A stretch of DNA of 64,000 bases from Cercospora beticola (lineage: Eukaryota > Ascomycota > Dothideomycetes > Mycosphaerellales > Mycosphaerellaceae), in contig NC_088938.1 of the NCBI RefSeq assembly GCF_033473495.1, positions 3,968,001-4,032,000 of the forward strand, read 5' to 3'. Below the pieces are notes generated by a model. It was not told the DNA's origin and did no database searches. It saw nothing but the letters and a program-made list of their open reading frames with translations. Numbering within the stretch: position 1 is the first letter of the stretch; each line of letters starts with the position of its first letter. Below, piece by piece: positions 23,849 through 34,803 of the stretch. The translations under genes were made by a program, and so were the position numbers.

Positions 23849-24911
23849 TCATGCCTCCATTGGAGGAGGTGCCGGAGTTTCGCCTTGTCTGATCCAAGTA
23901 GAAATTCCAACATTGGGGTCCACATCTGGCCACTGGGAGTCATTAGCATAGTCTTAGCATATCTCTGAGAGTGGCAGTTCGCAGTCCTCATTGGATCGAG
24001 GCCGAGCGAGGATTTCGCTCCACTTCCATTTCTTTCGCAGGGGGAAAGCCTTGCAGCAAGAGGTAACTTACGTCTTTCTTGATCGCGTCCTGAATCTTGA
24101 CAATCGAATTTCGAGGGCCAGGAACCGCGCCGTGAACGACCACAATGCCATTCTCCGGGTCAACTTTCATGACTTTGAGGTTTTGAACCGTATGTCTTTC
24201 CGCTCCCATGCGTCCAGCCATCTTCTTTCCGGGTAGAACCCTCGAACCAGAACCTTGCGAGGCACCGGCAGAACCCATCGCACGATGCGTCAAACTGGTA
24301 CCGTGCGAGGCAGGCTGACCGCCGAATCCCCACCGCTTCATGCCACCTGCAAAACCCATACCGCGTGTCACACCGCGTGCGTCGATGTATTGTCCTTCTT
24401 GAAACAAATCGGCTGAAATGACCGATCCGACTTTCGGTAGGCCTTCCTCGTTCTTCACGCGAAACTCGGCGACTTCTTTCTTGATCGGTACTCCTTGTGC
24501 TGCGAAATGCCCTCTTTCAGGCCGCGTCACGTTTCGTGCCTCTTTTGTTCCAAAGCCAACCTGGACAGCCCAGTAGCCATGTATCTCCCGTCGTTTGTGA
24601 CTGATGACCTGGCATCTATCCAACTGTAGCACTGTGCAGGCTTCGCGTTTTGCTGTCGTAGGATTGTATATGCCGGTCATGCCCTTCTTGATTGCTATCG
24701 CGCCTGTGCGAAGCGGGAAGTTGTGTTTTCTCCTCTCGAAAGCGGCTTTGGCACTTGCTTGGAGCGTTGGTAGATTCTTGCCATGATTGAATTTGTGTAC
24801 TTTCTTTGGAGGTGCTATCGAACGTATGGTGCGGATGAACTGGCGGGATATTGCTGGACACAGGAATCTTGGTGGTAGCGCGAGGGCTATTGATGATGGT
24901 TTGGGAGGCAT
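23849..24911 (-). CDS. MRPL9: mitochondrial large-subunit ribosomal protein uL3m
   Basis: Two exons, 24072-24911 and 23849-23932, give 307 residues. It is uL3 of the mitochondrial ribosome, close to the peptidyl-transferase centre. The N-terminus (MPPKPSSIALALPPRFLCPA) looks like a mitochondrial import signal. The uL3 core is clear: RTGAIAIKKGMTGIYNP, GMGFAGGMKRWGFGGQPASH, HRAMGSAGASQGSGSRVLPG and KKMAGRMGAERHTVQNLKV. The first exon alone would read through a GTAAGT into an unrelated tail. Splicing across a 139-nt intron with a CTAAT branch and CCCAG acceptor instead gives IQDAIKKD followed by WPDVDPNVGIST, which matches the KxWP motif I expect near fungal uL3m C-termini. I prefer the spliced form. 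Confidence 0.9.
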
Positions 24912-27394
24912 CGCAGTGGTGATGTCTATTGTGCACGCCCAATGGTGATGTTGCGTGTCGCAGCTGCTGAGGGTGCACTGCGGAGGGCTCCGGGGGTTCC
25001 ACGACTTTTGCACACACAAGAGCACTTCGATGCAGCTGTTGGCAGGTTGGCTGGCAGAGCAGGACTCACTCTATGTAAGCAGGAAGCACTTTCTGCGACG
25101 ACTTTCTCATCTCATCCGACTGCATTAGAAGACATTCTCATTCTCAAGCTGTTTTGAACCACTCGCTAATCGTCTTTTCTACAACCTTACGTTCATTCAT
25201 GCAAATCACTACCAAATCGAAGGTTCTAACATGCACATATCGACCATGAAATGGTGTGACCTTGCTGCAAGATGTCGCAGTTGTATCGCAGCCCTTGATC
25301 TCGAGACGTTGAGCTTGGGCGGCAGTGCGTCTGTTGCTGAATGCAACCATCCATGCACATCGAAGCGGCAGCCGCGGGTGGAAGCTCCCAATCTTTTCTC
25401 TCCCGGTGCTCTTCCCCGTGAAGAACCAACGCAGATGCACGTGGACAAGACAACCTGGTGTTGTCCGCCTCGTTCAATGGACAGCTCATCGATGACATTT
25501 CTTGGCCATGGTTATCTGAATCGTCAGAAGCTCCTACGATCGCGTCAAGGCGCCTAGCCACCGTTCAGAATCTCACCGCGGCAAGCAAAGCTGCCCGAAT
25601 TCATGATTGCAGCACACTGGCGAACTCACGTGTGCAGATCCGCAGCGCTGCTGCAGCCAGCTGCACCACAATTTACCGTTGGAAAGGTAGCTCCAACAAC
25701 GGCAACTTCCACCTTTGCACGGCCTTAGTTGCGTATGCATACCATGCCTTCTATAGCAGATCAAGAGCCCTTCATCGGCAATTTTCGATCCGCAATCGCG
25801 AATTGTTCGTCTATCAGATACGAAGACACCCTTCTTCAAGCCACACCTTATAGCTTCGACATTTATTCACGCCCCTCTGCTGCTCATGGCTCAGATTGGG
25901 CATCGTCGGCTTGATCGGGCGAAGTGCTTTCCGACAGTCTGGAAACGAGACTGACGGTGCGGCTGAATGGTGTCTTTTCGATCTTTCTGGCAACGTGACT
26001 GGTTGCGTTGAAGCACTCCGTCACAGGGTGCATCGCGATCAGGCCATCCGCTGCTCAAAGTCGCTGTTCTCCTGTTCCTCATCGCTGCGAGATGTTGTCC
26101 TGCGCAAGTACCAGCGAGTCAAGACAGCATACAACTGCTGCACGATACGATGGCCATCCACGCTGTCGGTGTTCGCGCCGCAGGTGACTGCATAGAGGGT
26201 GAAATAAGGCACAGCTCCGCGAAGCCGTGCCGTCGCGGAACACGCATGACAGGGCCGCCTCCCCACTCTTTTACGCAATTTTGTAGAATTGAATTCAGAG
26301 CTCGACCGGGGTGCTCGACGTGCTAGGCGCGCGAGCTCGGCAGGTCACCCATGCACGCCATTATCATTCGTTGGCGTGGCGCCTGCAACGACACACAGCT
26401 GCAGAGACGCCAGACAGAGCTCTCAGCAGCAGCAGAACGTCGTTGACATTAGACCTGTTTGACCGTGCGGGTGTAGCGATGGGGGAATGCGGCACCGCCG
26501 TTACCAACGTGGCACAGGACAGGCCTGATAAGCGCGTGGCACCCCTTCTCATCCTGGTTGCTCGCCCACCACATCTGATAACCCGCGCTAGCGCCGCTAT
26601 GCTGGCCGAAAGCAGGCCGCCCGGGGATGGGTGTGCTGTGCCTCGAGCGTGTATGCTCCACGCTGGTTCGCGAGGTGTTGGATGTCGAGGGCACTGCAGC
26701 TGCGCGGCCGACGGGCGGCTCGGAGGAATCAGAGAGCGCATGCACGCGGCCGTCACGAAAGAGGCGCCACTCGCGCCAGCAGCGCCGCCCGTGGCCTGCC
26801 ACTGGCAGCCAGGACGGCGCGCGGGTGGAACTCGACATGCGCGACGGCCCTCTTCGTGAACTCAAACTAGGCGCTGGGAGCACGCTAGACCTAGCCGCCC
26901 TGCGCGCAAGCGGAACACGCACCATCTCTGCCCGCCCACTTTCTCCTCATCTTTTCGTCTGTTTCTGTCCACCACAACATATCCAGCGCCCGCTCCTTGC
27001 ATCACACGGACTGCCCGCAGGAAACACAGATCGCCTGGGCAGCGAGGAAGCGCGGGCCGATCTTTGGCATTCTTCGACGAGATCCGGCATTCAATCCCAT
27101 CCGCTGCATTGACCCACTCCATCTTCCGCAGTGGGCATTGAGCTGCGCATATCCTCAGCAACCCGAACATATTAGCCGATGTTAAGCGCATTCGCGCTTC
27201 CTCGTGGAACCATCAAGCGTTGGGTCTCGTAACCGGTGGTGCTTTTCGATTGGCAAGGCCCGAACCCGCGCTGACGACGGTCGACTCACTTCCTGCACAA
27301 GCACATCACCACACCGCTGCTCCATGCTACATGACTTGCTTCCAGTTGTTGCGGCCCGAACAAGTAATCATTGGCCACGCAGGCAAGTACTGCT
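24912..27394. other. 2.5-kb intergenic region, no supported gene
   Basis: Divergent region between uL3m and the Zn2Cys6-acetyltransferase gene. Open frames up to 180 codons occur in GC-rich parts (26.3-27.1 kb) on both strands at once, lack ATG-plus-domain structure and look like chance frames. No tRNA-like fold was noticed. The 3' part probably holds a long promoter or leader for the regulator at 27395. Confidence 0.4.
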
Positions 27395-29664
27395 ATGCGG
27401 GACGACGTCGGTATCCTCAACCGGCCGCCCGTGATTGAGCATCGACCAAATGGGCTGCCACCAGCGGTCGACAATGCACCAGCCAAAGGTTTCACTGCCG
27501 TAAATAACGGCGAACCCCATCCATCGTCGTCGTTCCGACCTGACGGCCTTGGGCCCAGACCCATCACACTTCCACCCGTGGAGCACCGAAGCCATGCTGG
27601 TGGCGACTACAACCCGATCACAAGCGCGTACCAGTCGCACAGCTGGAGGCCCACAGAACCACCGGCGATGGTCCAGGCCCAAGAAGATACACCACGCGCT
27701 TCGATTGAAGACGTCTCAGCGAACAAACGCAAACGAGCGGACTCACCTGCGGAAGACCATCGTGATTCACAAAGGGGCGAGCGCGTGGTCAGAGAAGGCT
27801 CAAAGTCACCGAAGCGGCGCATGGTCAACGGCAGCACCGAACACGAGCAAGCGTCTGAATCTCGTCCCAGCCGCGATGGTCATGAGGGGCTTGAAGACCC
27901 TACTGAACAACCGCGATTACCCACTCCAGAAGAACGAGCTGGAGTCAGCGCCCCGCCTCCTGCCCCACGCCCAGAAGTGGAAGCTGAACTGAGAGCTCAA
28001 GTGCAACAACATTTCGCTGCCGAAGCTCAAGCGCGGCCTGAGGGGGAGTCTCCGCAAGGAGAGAATCTGGCGCAACAGCAATCGCATCCTTTCTCCCCGG
28101 ATCAGCCTCTAGCCTCGGAAGATAAGACTAAGCGGAAGAGGAACTTTAGTAACCGAACTAAGACCGGGTGTCATACATGCCGCTCGAGAAAGAAGAAGTG
28201 TGACGAAAACCGACCCCATTGTCAGAACTGTTTGCGTGGAGGGTTCCCGTGTGCGGGTTACGGCCCAAAACCTGCGGGGGGACTAAAACCACTTACGGGA
28301 AGAAATGCTCAAGCGCCTCTTCAATCAAAGCACCACGAAATCTATACGCCGGTCAGTGGTCAACCATATGGATTCGATCGAGGCCTTTATGGAGAGGGTC
28401 CGCATCATCCGCAACCCGTACCAGCGAGTGCAGATCGATACGCTTTGCCCCAGCCTAAACCCCTCGATCCCAGTCCATCACGCTACGCTGGACCGCATGT
28501 ACCGATCGACCCTCGTCCGCCGTTGAATCCCGAAGTCTGGCATCACAGACACCCATCGCAGCATAGTGAGCGACGCGAATTGCCCCCTGCTCCGTCACAC
28601 TATCCACCTCCTGAGCCATTGCCTCCACCGCCTGCGCCTGTCTTTGGCAATAGTTACGCTGCACCACCACCTCCGCCACCGCCCTACCGCAACTATCCTC
28701 ATGCGCCACACGTTGATCCGTGGCAGGCGCAGCATCCGCACGTCTATCCTCCCCACCCACCGAACCCACCGACTGTAATCAGCTCGCGCGCAAGTGTGAT
28801 ATCTTCCGGAAGTGGGTCACATAGGACTGGGTTGCCTTCTTATTTACAGAGTTCGGCTGTCCACGCGACAGCACGAGACAAAATGCTCCGAGGCGAGCGC
28901 TATCCGCATTTCGACGACCCTGCTCTACGCAGTGAGCGCAACTCGTGCCGAAAAGCGGTCGAGGCATACAACGAGTCCTGCAAAGCCGTCAACCCCTCCT
29001 CGGACGCCGAGCAAGAGAGAAACTTCCTCGCAATTTACGAGCCTAAAGAACGAGCTTGGGAAATGCGAAATTCGAGAGCATGGGAACATGGGCCAAAGGG
29101 CAGCGTTGGCTCGCACTCGTTGGTGGAAACCCCTTTCAACTGTGAATTCGGTTACAACATTCATCTGGGCAGAGAAGTTCTTATCCAACAGAACTGCACA
29201 ATGCAGGATGCGAGCATAATCTATATTGGCGACCGAACGATTGTCGGACCTAATGTCAAGTTCTACTGCCTTACCACGAGCGTAGATGCACAGCAGAGAA
29301 AGGGCAGCCGAGGCGAATTCCAGGCTGGTCCCATCAGAGTCGAAGAGGATGTGGTCATTCACGCGGACTGTATCATTTTACCTTTTAGGACGATAGGCAA
29401 AGGTGCCGTCGTCGGTGCTGGATCGGTGGTGACGAGGGTAAGCATAGGCAACACCACGAGTAATCCCGATGCGCAGCTAATCATGTCTCTCTGCAGGACG
29501 TCAAGCCATATACTGTCGTTGCTGGAAATCCTGCAAAACCTATTCGAAAGCGAAAGATCGAGTCGGGTCCGAATGCGGATCGACATTGTGATGAGATACA
29601 AGAACAAAACGAGGCGATGCTTAAGAAGCTGCTTGCTAATGAAGTGATACCCAGAGACGATTAA
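27395..29664 (+). CDS. Zn2Cys6 DNA-binding domain fused to a maltose/galactoside-type O-acetyltransferase
   Basis: Two exons, 27395-29437 and 29497-29664, give 736 residues; the start is the first in-frame ATG. The first 250 residues are polar and disordered with a bipartite nuclear-signal-like patch (SKSPKRRM). A Zn2Cys6 cluster starts at Cys259 (TGCHTCRSRKKKC, then HCQNCLRGGFPCAGY). A Pro/His-rich linker follows (PPPPPPPYRNYPH). From about residue 494 comes a Mac-type segment (ARDKMLRGERYPHFDD), then left-handed beta-helix hexapeptide repeats (FGYNIHLGREVLIQQNC, IGDRTIVGPNVKFYC, GKGAVVGAGSVVTR), completed across the splice by DVKPYTVVAGNPAKPIRKRK. The acetyltransferase part normally acetylates sugars using acetyl-CoA; coupled to a DNA-binding domain it may act as a metabolic sensor, which is inference. 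Similar fusions occur in other ascomycetes. Confidence 0.88.
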
Positions 29665-30113
29665 TCGTTGTACGCGCATTATATTAGACCTTTGTACAGG
29701 AGAAGCATTTTCTGCGTGTGTATGCCTTCAGGAGCTTGACGGAGGATTGTGAGAGGGTGAGATTCTGCTGTTTGCAGATGGTTTCTCAGAGAATGATAGG
29801 CGACTGAGCTGCTAGTTCAGCTGAACTGTTTGCGATCCATAGTTGGGACGCCAACAAATTGAGAAGCAGCTGAGACTAGTATCCCATTTCATTCGAGAAC
29901 CGCGACAATCAAATACCCTTCTCGCATGCCCGATGGCTTTGTTTCTACTTTGCTGAAGTCGTGAACTGCCAAGCACGATACGGGCGGGCCGAAGATCCCC
30001 GATCTGACGCGTTCGTGCCGCGACACGCGATGTCATCGGATCCCTCAATTCCCTAAATCGAGACACGTTCTCCTCCAGAACACGCTTCCAGATCATCAAC
30101 AACGACAACGACA
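29665..30113. other. intergenic region
   Basis: 449 bases between two same-strand genes, holding the 3' end of the acetyltransferase gene and the promoter of the next. Nothing further is seen. Confidence 0.4.
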
Positions 30114-31049
30114 ATGCTTGCCTTCGTGCCCTCGTCGCCGTCTGACTACACGTACGCGCCGCCAGTCTCATCTCCGCTTGCGCCTCTCAGCACGAACATC
30201 TATGGCACGCGTCCGCGCCACAGCAACTACATGAACGCTCACGAACCCGACGCGAAGCACACCAACTCCTCCTCGTCCAAGAAAGCGTCGCGCTATTCCG
30301 AGAACAATGCCGCACCTTCATCGCCTTCTTTCCTATCTTCCGTCCCGCGCTCCGAAGCCTCAAAACCTCAACCCACGAACTTCTCCGCTAGCATAACCAC
30401 GCCACCAACAACCTCGAAACTCCCTTTCTCTCAACGCTCTATCAAACGTAATCCACTTCAACAAGCATCGTCCTCTTCAACTCTTCAGACCGCGCGTAGG
30501 AACAATTACCTTCGCAAAATCTCAGCGCAACGCGACGACAAACGCTTCGAGTCCCGAGGAGAAGATCTCATGCGATTGGATTTCTTATCGCGACAGCGTG
30601 CGTGGGAAGCTGATCGCGCGAGGGAAGCGGAGAAGGCGGCTTGGGGTGAGGGAATTCTTGAAGAGGAAGAGGAGGCATACGAAGATGAGGAGTATGATCT
30701 TCCTGTCACGAGTCAAATGGGTGCTTCGGCGTGGGGAAGCTCGGGGATAGGAGAAGAAGATGAGGTCGAAGAGTTCGTGAGGGATGAGGGGAGAGAATTG
30801 GAGGCTCTGTTGGAGATCATGCCGAGAGACGACGATGCGATGGAGGAGGATGGCGGTGGAGACGAGACGAGCTTGTGGTCGGACGATGCGGATTACGACG
30901 AGCTGTTTGAGGAGATGTTGTTAAGCCAGCAGAACCAAGAAGGCATGGGACACAATGTCACGGGGAGTGCGATGTTGTCGTCACAGGCGATGCCGGATAT
31001 GCAACAGCAGCAACATGATGGCGGAGAAGACGAGATGGACATGTCATGA
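30114..31049 (+). CDS. conserved-looking acidic protein of unknown function
   Basis: Single exon of 311 residues from ATG. No family is recognised. Residues 1-130 are Ser/Pro/Thr-rich and disordered. A central basic-amphipathic segment (RRNNYLRKISAQRDDKRFES and LMRLDFLSRQRAWEADRA) is predicted helical and is the most likely conserved core. The remainder is strongly acidic with Glu and Asp runs, a short helical stretch (DYDELFEEMLLSQQ) and a Gln/Met-rich end. No signal peptide or membrane segment is seen; nuclear or cytosolic location is likely. Its coding quality (strong codon bias, clear end points, 163 bases from the PEX19 3' end) supports a real gene, but the role is unknown. Confidence 0.75.
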   Translation: MLAFVPSSPSDYTYAPPVSSPLAPLSTNIYGTRPRHSNYMNAHEPDAKHTNSSSSKKASRYSENNAAPSSPSFLSSVPRSEASKPQPTNFSASITTPPTTSKLPFSQRSIKRNPLQQASSSSTLQTARRNNYLRKISAQRDDKRFESRGEDLMRLDFLSRQRAWEADRAREAEKAAWGEGILEEEEEAYEDEEYDLPVTSQMGASAWGSSGIGEEDEVEEFVRDEGRELEALLEIMPRDDDAMEEDGGGDETSLWSDDADYDELFEEMLLSQQNQEGMGHNVTGSAMLSSQAMPDMQQQQHDGGEDEMDMS

Positions 31050-31212
31050 GCACGGAATGCTCTCTGTATGGCTTTGAATACTTTTAGCGAGGCGTTGGTG
31101 GCGAATCATGATCGACTGGGAACTGTGTACAGAATGCTGCAAAGATGGCGGCTAGGTCCAAGTACAGATTTGTTTGATGGAAGGGTATCACGAATGCCAA
31201 TAAGAAGAATGG

Positions 31213-32273
31213 TTATTGGGTGGGACACCCGCCTTCCAGATCTCCCAAGGCTTCTTGCGCGGCAGACATGTCTCCAACGAGATCTGTAGGTGGCGAGCCC
31301 TCCGCTTGCATCTGTGATCAAAAATTAGTCGTGTATTCATGGCCGTGCGATGCACTTCGAGGACCGAGGAGGTACGTACCTTCTGCATCCGCTCCACGAT
31401 ATACTCTCGGTCGTCCTCGTTGTTATCGCTATACTCCTTCCTCTCAAACCTCTCCACAATCTCCTTGACGAGCGTCTGCTGTGTTTGATACCTCGTCAAA
31501 TCCTCCTTTGAAATCTTGTCCTTGTTCTTCTCCAAGTACTCCGGATACTTATCATGCAATTCTTTCATTGGATCGTAAAGAATTTCCTTATTCGTCAAAT
31601 GTGCCATCATGTTCATGAGCATGCTGTTGAACCCTTCTTCGCCTCCTTCCCCGCCCTCTGTCAACTCACGCATCATTTGCGCCAGCAGGTCTTCTTCAGA
31701 CATATTTTGCGATGTGGATTGTTTAGCTGTGCTGTCGGAAGCCTGCATTCGCTCCATCGTTTTGCGAATGCTGTCTTGGAAGTTGTCCTGCTTGCCACCG
31801 GCTCTCTTGGGCGCAGCTGATGAAGATGCTCCTGCCCCTGCTCCTGCTGTTGCTGGCTTCGCTTTGCTTTGTTCGGGCGAGACTACTTTCGCGGCCTCTC
31901 GTAGATGCTCTCCAGCTTGTGCATCTGACCCTGCGGCTCCGGCTGCTATGAGCTCCTGCATCATCTTCTCAAATTCGGCCTGCATTTCAGGATTCGAGTC
32001 CAGCTCTCCTATGAGACCTTTCATGCCAGCTTCCAGCTGTGCTGCAAAGTCTGCCTCGGAGCCTGCATCGTGACTGACTACAGGTGGTCGGCCTGGCCCT
32101 GAGGGTGCTGGCGTGGATGTAGAGGCGGCTGGTGCTGTTGCTGGAGCGGCCTTCGCGGGCTCGGAGACCTTCGCATTTTGGAAGCTGTCAAGCACATCGT
32201 CCAGGTCGTCCAAGTCATCCTCGTCTGGATCAGGTGCTGTCGCCGCCGGTGGTACTGGTTGTTTCTCGGCCAT
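31213..32273 (-). CDS. PEX19: peroxisomal membrane protein import receptor Pex19
   Basis: Two exons, 31380-32273 and 31213-31311, give 330 residues. Pex19 is a cytosolic chaperone that binds peroxisomal membrane proteins and delivers them to Pex3 at the membrane. The acidic N-terminus (DEDDLDDLDDVLDSFQ) is the usual Pex3-binding part. The C-terminal cargo domain includes NMMAHLTNKEILYDPMKELH, YPEYLEKNKDKISKEDLTRY and DDREYIVERMQK. Across a 68-nt GTACGT intron the last exon adds MQAEGSPPTDLVGDM and ends CPTQ, a CaaX-type farnesylation box as in other Pex19 proteins. Without splicing the box would be lost, which supports the intron. It is divergent from UBC9. Confidence 0.95.
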
Positions 32274-32792
32274 GGTGCGTCGTGACTCGTGATGTGAAGT
32301 CGTACAGCGGGGTCCCCTCGTGTCGCCAGAACCGTTTCGCTGACGCTGTCGCTCGACAACAACACTGCTTGTTGGCTAATGCTGCTGAATGAGTCTTCTC
32401 AAGTGGTATAGATGACTATTTCGTGTCTGTGTTGGTTCCGAAATCACAACAAGATCGTGAATTGCACATGCCTGCCTCGGTAAGGTTTGGCCCCACCTTC
32501 CTTGCTTGAATCGCGCTTGCCCTTGGCGTGCATGGTTCTCGCCGGAAAGCGCCTGTGCGGCGTCTTCGTGAAAGTGAAGTCGCGTTCTGTGCTACCACCT
32601 GCCAACTTCACTTCTGTGCTTCACTTTGGCGTGTGCGGTCGCGAGGCGCGCTGTTGCCTTGGTCGCGCGGAGTACATAAGAAGCTGTGTTGCCCTCCGAT
32701 CCTCGAGGATACCCGACAAACTTCACGCTGCAGCTTCCCACCTTTCTCGCCCGAAACAACCACGAACAAGCACAGACGCACACACCACAATC
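32274..32792. promoter_or_regulatory. divergent region PEX19 / UBC9
   Basis: 519 bases between start codons carry both promoters. No canonical TATA is obvious, as is common for housekeeping genes. Short open frames here lack support. Confidence 0.4.
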
Positions 32793-33426
32793 ATGTCGCT
32801 CACCATCGCGCGTCTGCAAGAAGAGCGGTAGGATGACCCGAGCCAGTTCTATCTCGCCGCAGCTACTAACAGGTGGCAGCAAGCAATGGCGCAGAGATCA
32901 CCCCTTCGGCTTCGTCGCCCGCCCGATGAAGAACGGCCCAGCCCTCGACCTCAAGAGATGGGACTGTGCGATACCCGGCAAGGACAAGACGATCTGGGAG
33001 GGTGGTTTGTTCAAGCTCGAGATGCTCTTTCCCGATGGTATGTACAACGAGGCCGCGTGCGAGCAGTATCGGCACATCAAGCCACCACCGGCTCGAATGC
33101 TAGACCAAGAGCATCTCGACACACGGAAGCTGACACGTGCACGAACAGAGTATCCCACCAAGCCACCGAAGTGCAAGTTCGTACCGCCGCTCTTCCACCC
33201 CAACGTCTACCCCTCCGGCACCGTCTGCTTGTCGATCCTGAACGAAGAAGAAGGCTGGAAGCCCGCCATTACAATCAAGGAGATCCTTCTTGGCATTCAA
33301 ATGCTGCTCGACGAAGTCAATCCTGACTCGCCAGCTCAGGCAGATGCGTACAACCTGTTCAAGAAGGATCGTGCTGCGTACGAGAAGCGTATCCGTCAGG
33401 TCGTCAAGGACAACCCGGCTCCTTAG
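32793..33426 (+). CDS. UBC9: SUMO-conjugating E2 enzyme Ubc9
   Basis: Three exons, 32793-32827, 32880-33037 and 33149-33426, give 156 residues, the normal Ubc9 length. It takes SUMO from the E1 and conjugates it to target lysines, mainly in the nucleus. The start [12 protein letters not shown] joins [35 protein letters not shown] follows, then FPD joined to [11 protein letters not shown], and the active site [20 protein letters not shown] with the catalytic Cys. The end [18 protein letters not shown] is typical. Intron branch motifs are clear (GCTACTAAC before the second exon). The reading frame stays open after the TAG stop; see the next entry. Confidence 0.97.
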
Positions 33427-33763
33427 TACTTGGCTTGGGGCTTCCAGGGTGAACCAAAGGATTTGCTCCTGCTCCTGATCTTCGCCTTCTACTTTGCAGT
33501 CATTGCATACGTTGTCTACGGCTCTTACAAATTTTGGCGTTGCACTCAGTGCACTGGTAACGCCTGCGTGTGCCTACACGCCTCGGAGTGTCCGAACTAT
33601 CGCGAATTTGTGAAGAAGGTCCGCTCCCAAGGCTTCGACATGTGAGTTCCATCTCGACTGTTGGGCATACTTTACCTCACGGCCTACTGATGCACTGAAC
33701 AGGGAGAGATGTGGCAAGGTTCTCCTCCACCGTCCGTGGTGCTACTTCCTCTACTGCTTTTAG
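33427..33763 (+). other. open extension in frame with UBC9 stop: one membrane helix and Cys-rich tail
   Basis: After the UBC9 TAG the same frame stays open for about 71 codons, has no ATG near its beginning, and continues through a well-formed intron (GTGAGT at 33642, CTGAT branch, AACAG acceptor) into 33703-33763. The predicted peptide has one strong hydrophobic helix (LLLLLIFAFYFAVIAYVVYG) followed by a Cys-rich part (WRCTQCTGNACVC, SECPNYREFVKK) and the end HRPWCYFLYCF. It could be a stop-readthrough or alternatively spliced tail of Ubc9 (a 48-nt GT..AG segment 33400-33447 would remove the stop in frame), a separate small membrane protein with an unseen first exon, or a chance frame in the 3' UTR. 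The intron signals favour real transcription and splicing; coding status is unproven. Confidence 0.4.
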
Positions 33764-34803
33764 GGAAGTTTGATCGATAAGATTAGCGTTGGAGTTTGGA
33801 GGGAGGAAGACGAGACTACGAAGAACATGCATTAACGAAAGACTTCCCGACGTGGCTCAAATGCCTCCAAAATGAGAAAAGACAATGATACCCACTTCCT
33901 GTCACCAGTGCCAGCTCCGTCGAGCCCATTTGATATCCCCACAATCCGGTGCGGCCGAAACCGGATTGTCTGAGACAGACCATTCTCCGCCCGATGTTCT
34001 CCGCAGGATCTTGTTGCATATCGACCACCAAGCCACATGCACTCTCTTCCAACTTCCCCTTCCCAGCAACAGCGATTGCCAATTGCGATCATTGCAGAAG
34101 GCAGCCACAAAAGCTTCCTTCTAAACTTTTAAATCCTTACCGGCATCATTCCTTATACCAGACTTCACGTTCTGTGTCTTGCCAAGATATAGAACAGCAC
34201 AGCACCCGCTTGGCGGGCATCAAAGCCACTTTCTCTGACGCAAAAGTGAAGCCTTGAAAGTGGGATTGGACAGCGCATATGCTGCGGTTGTTGCGGAGGT
34301 TTTGCGGCGCGGTGAGGCTGATAAGGTCTTGTTTCGATCATTATTGCATGTCAGAAGGTTGGATTGAGGTCCGAGCATGTACGGTCATGGCGAATGCCAA
34401 GCACCCGATGAGGGTGAGCAACGACCGAGTGTGTGACGAGGATGCATGAGGTTTCTTGGCTTGCGTGTGCTCTGATGCTGTGGAAATTCTTCGATGGGAT
34501 CGATGACAAATGATGGCAAAGTGAAATCGATTGCAAGATAGGTCAGAGAAGGTGCTGGTTCATTTCTGTCATTTGTTGTAGAACTATTCTGTTGTTGGGT
34601 CTTCTGGTGTCGTGAGAGAAGTTGTGATCAAATCACTCTTCCCAGATCCTCCTTCGTGTTTTTGTTTCTGGCAACGAGGCCGGCAGGGTATACTATGTTG
34701 CAACAAACGCCAGCAGTGAAAAACATCACTCCGAACACGCTGAATCCGCTCAACAATGAGAAATCGTAACGCCGTGATATGGGGTGGATTCCGAGCGTGA
34801 TCG
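33764..34803. other. intergenic region
   Basis: About 1 kb between convergent 3' ends. Open frames of up to 100 codons overlap on both strands near 33.8-34.1 kb without a recognisable product. Confidence 0.4.

Noticed and set aside
26311..27112. Overlapping GC-rich frames of 158-182 codons
   Set aside because: Open in several phases on both strands at once, with no domain or intron pattern.
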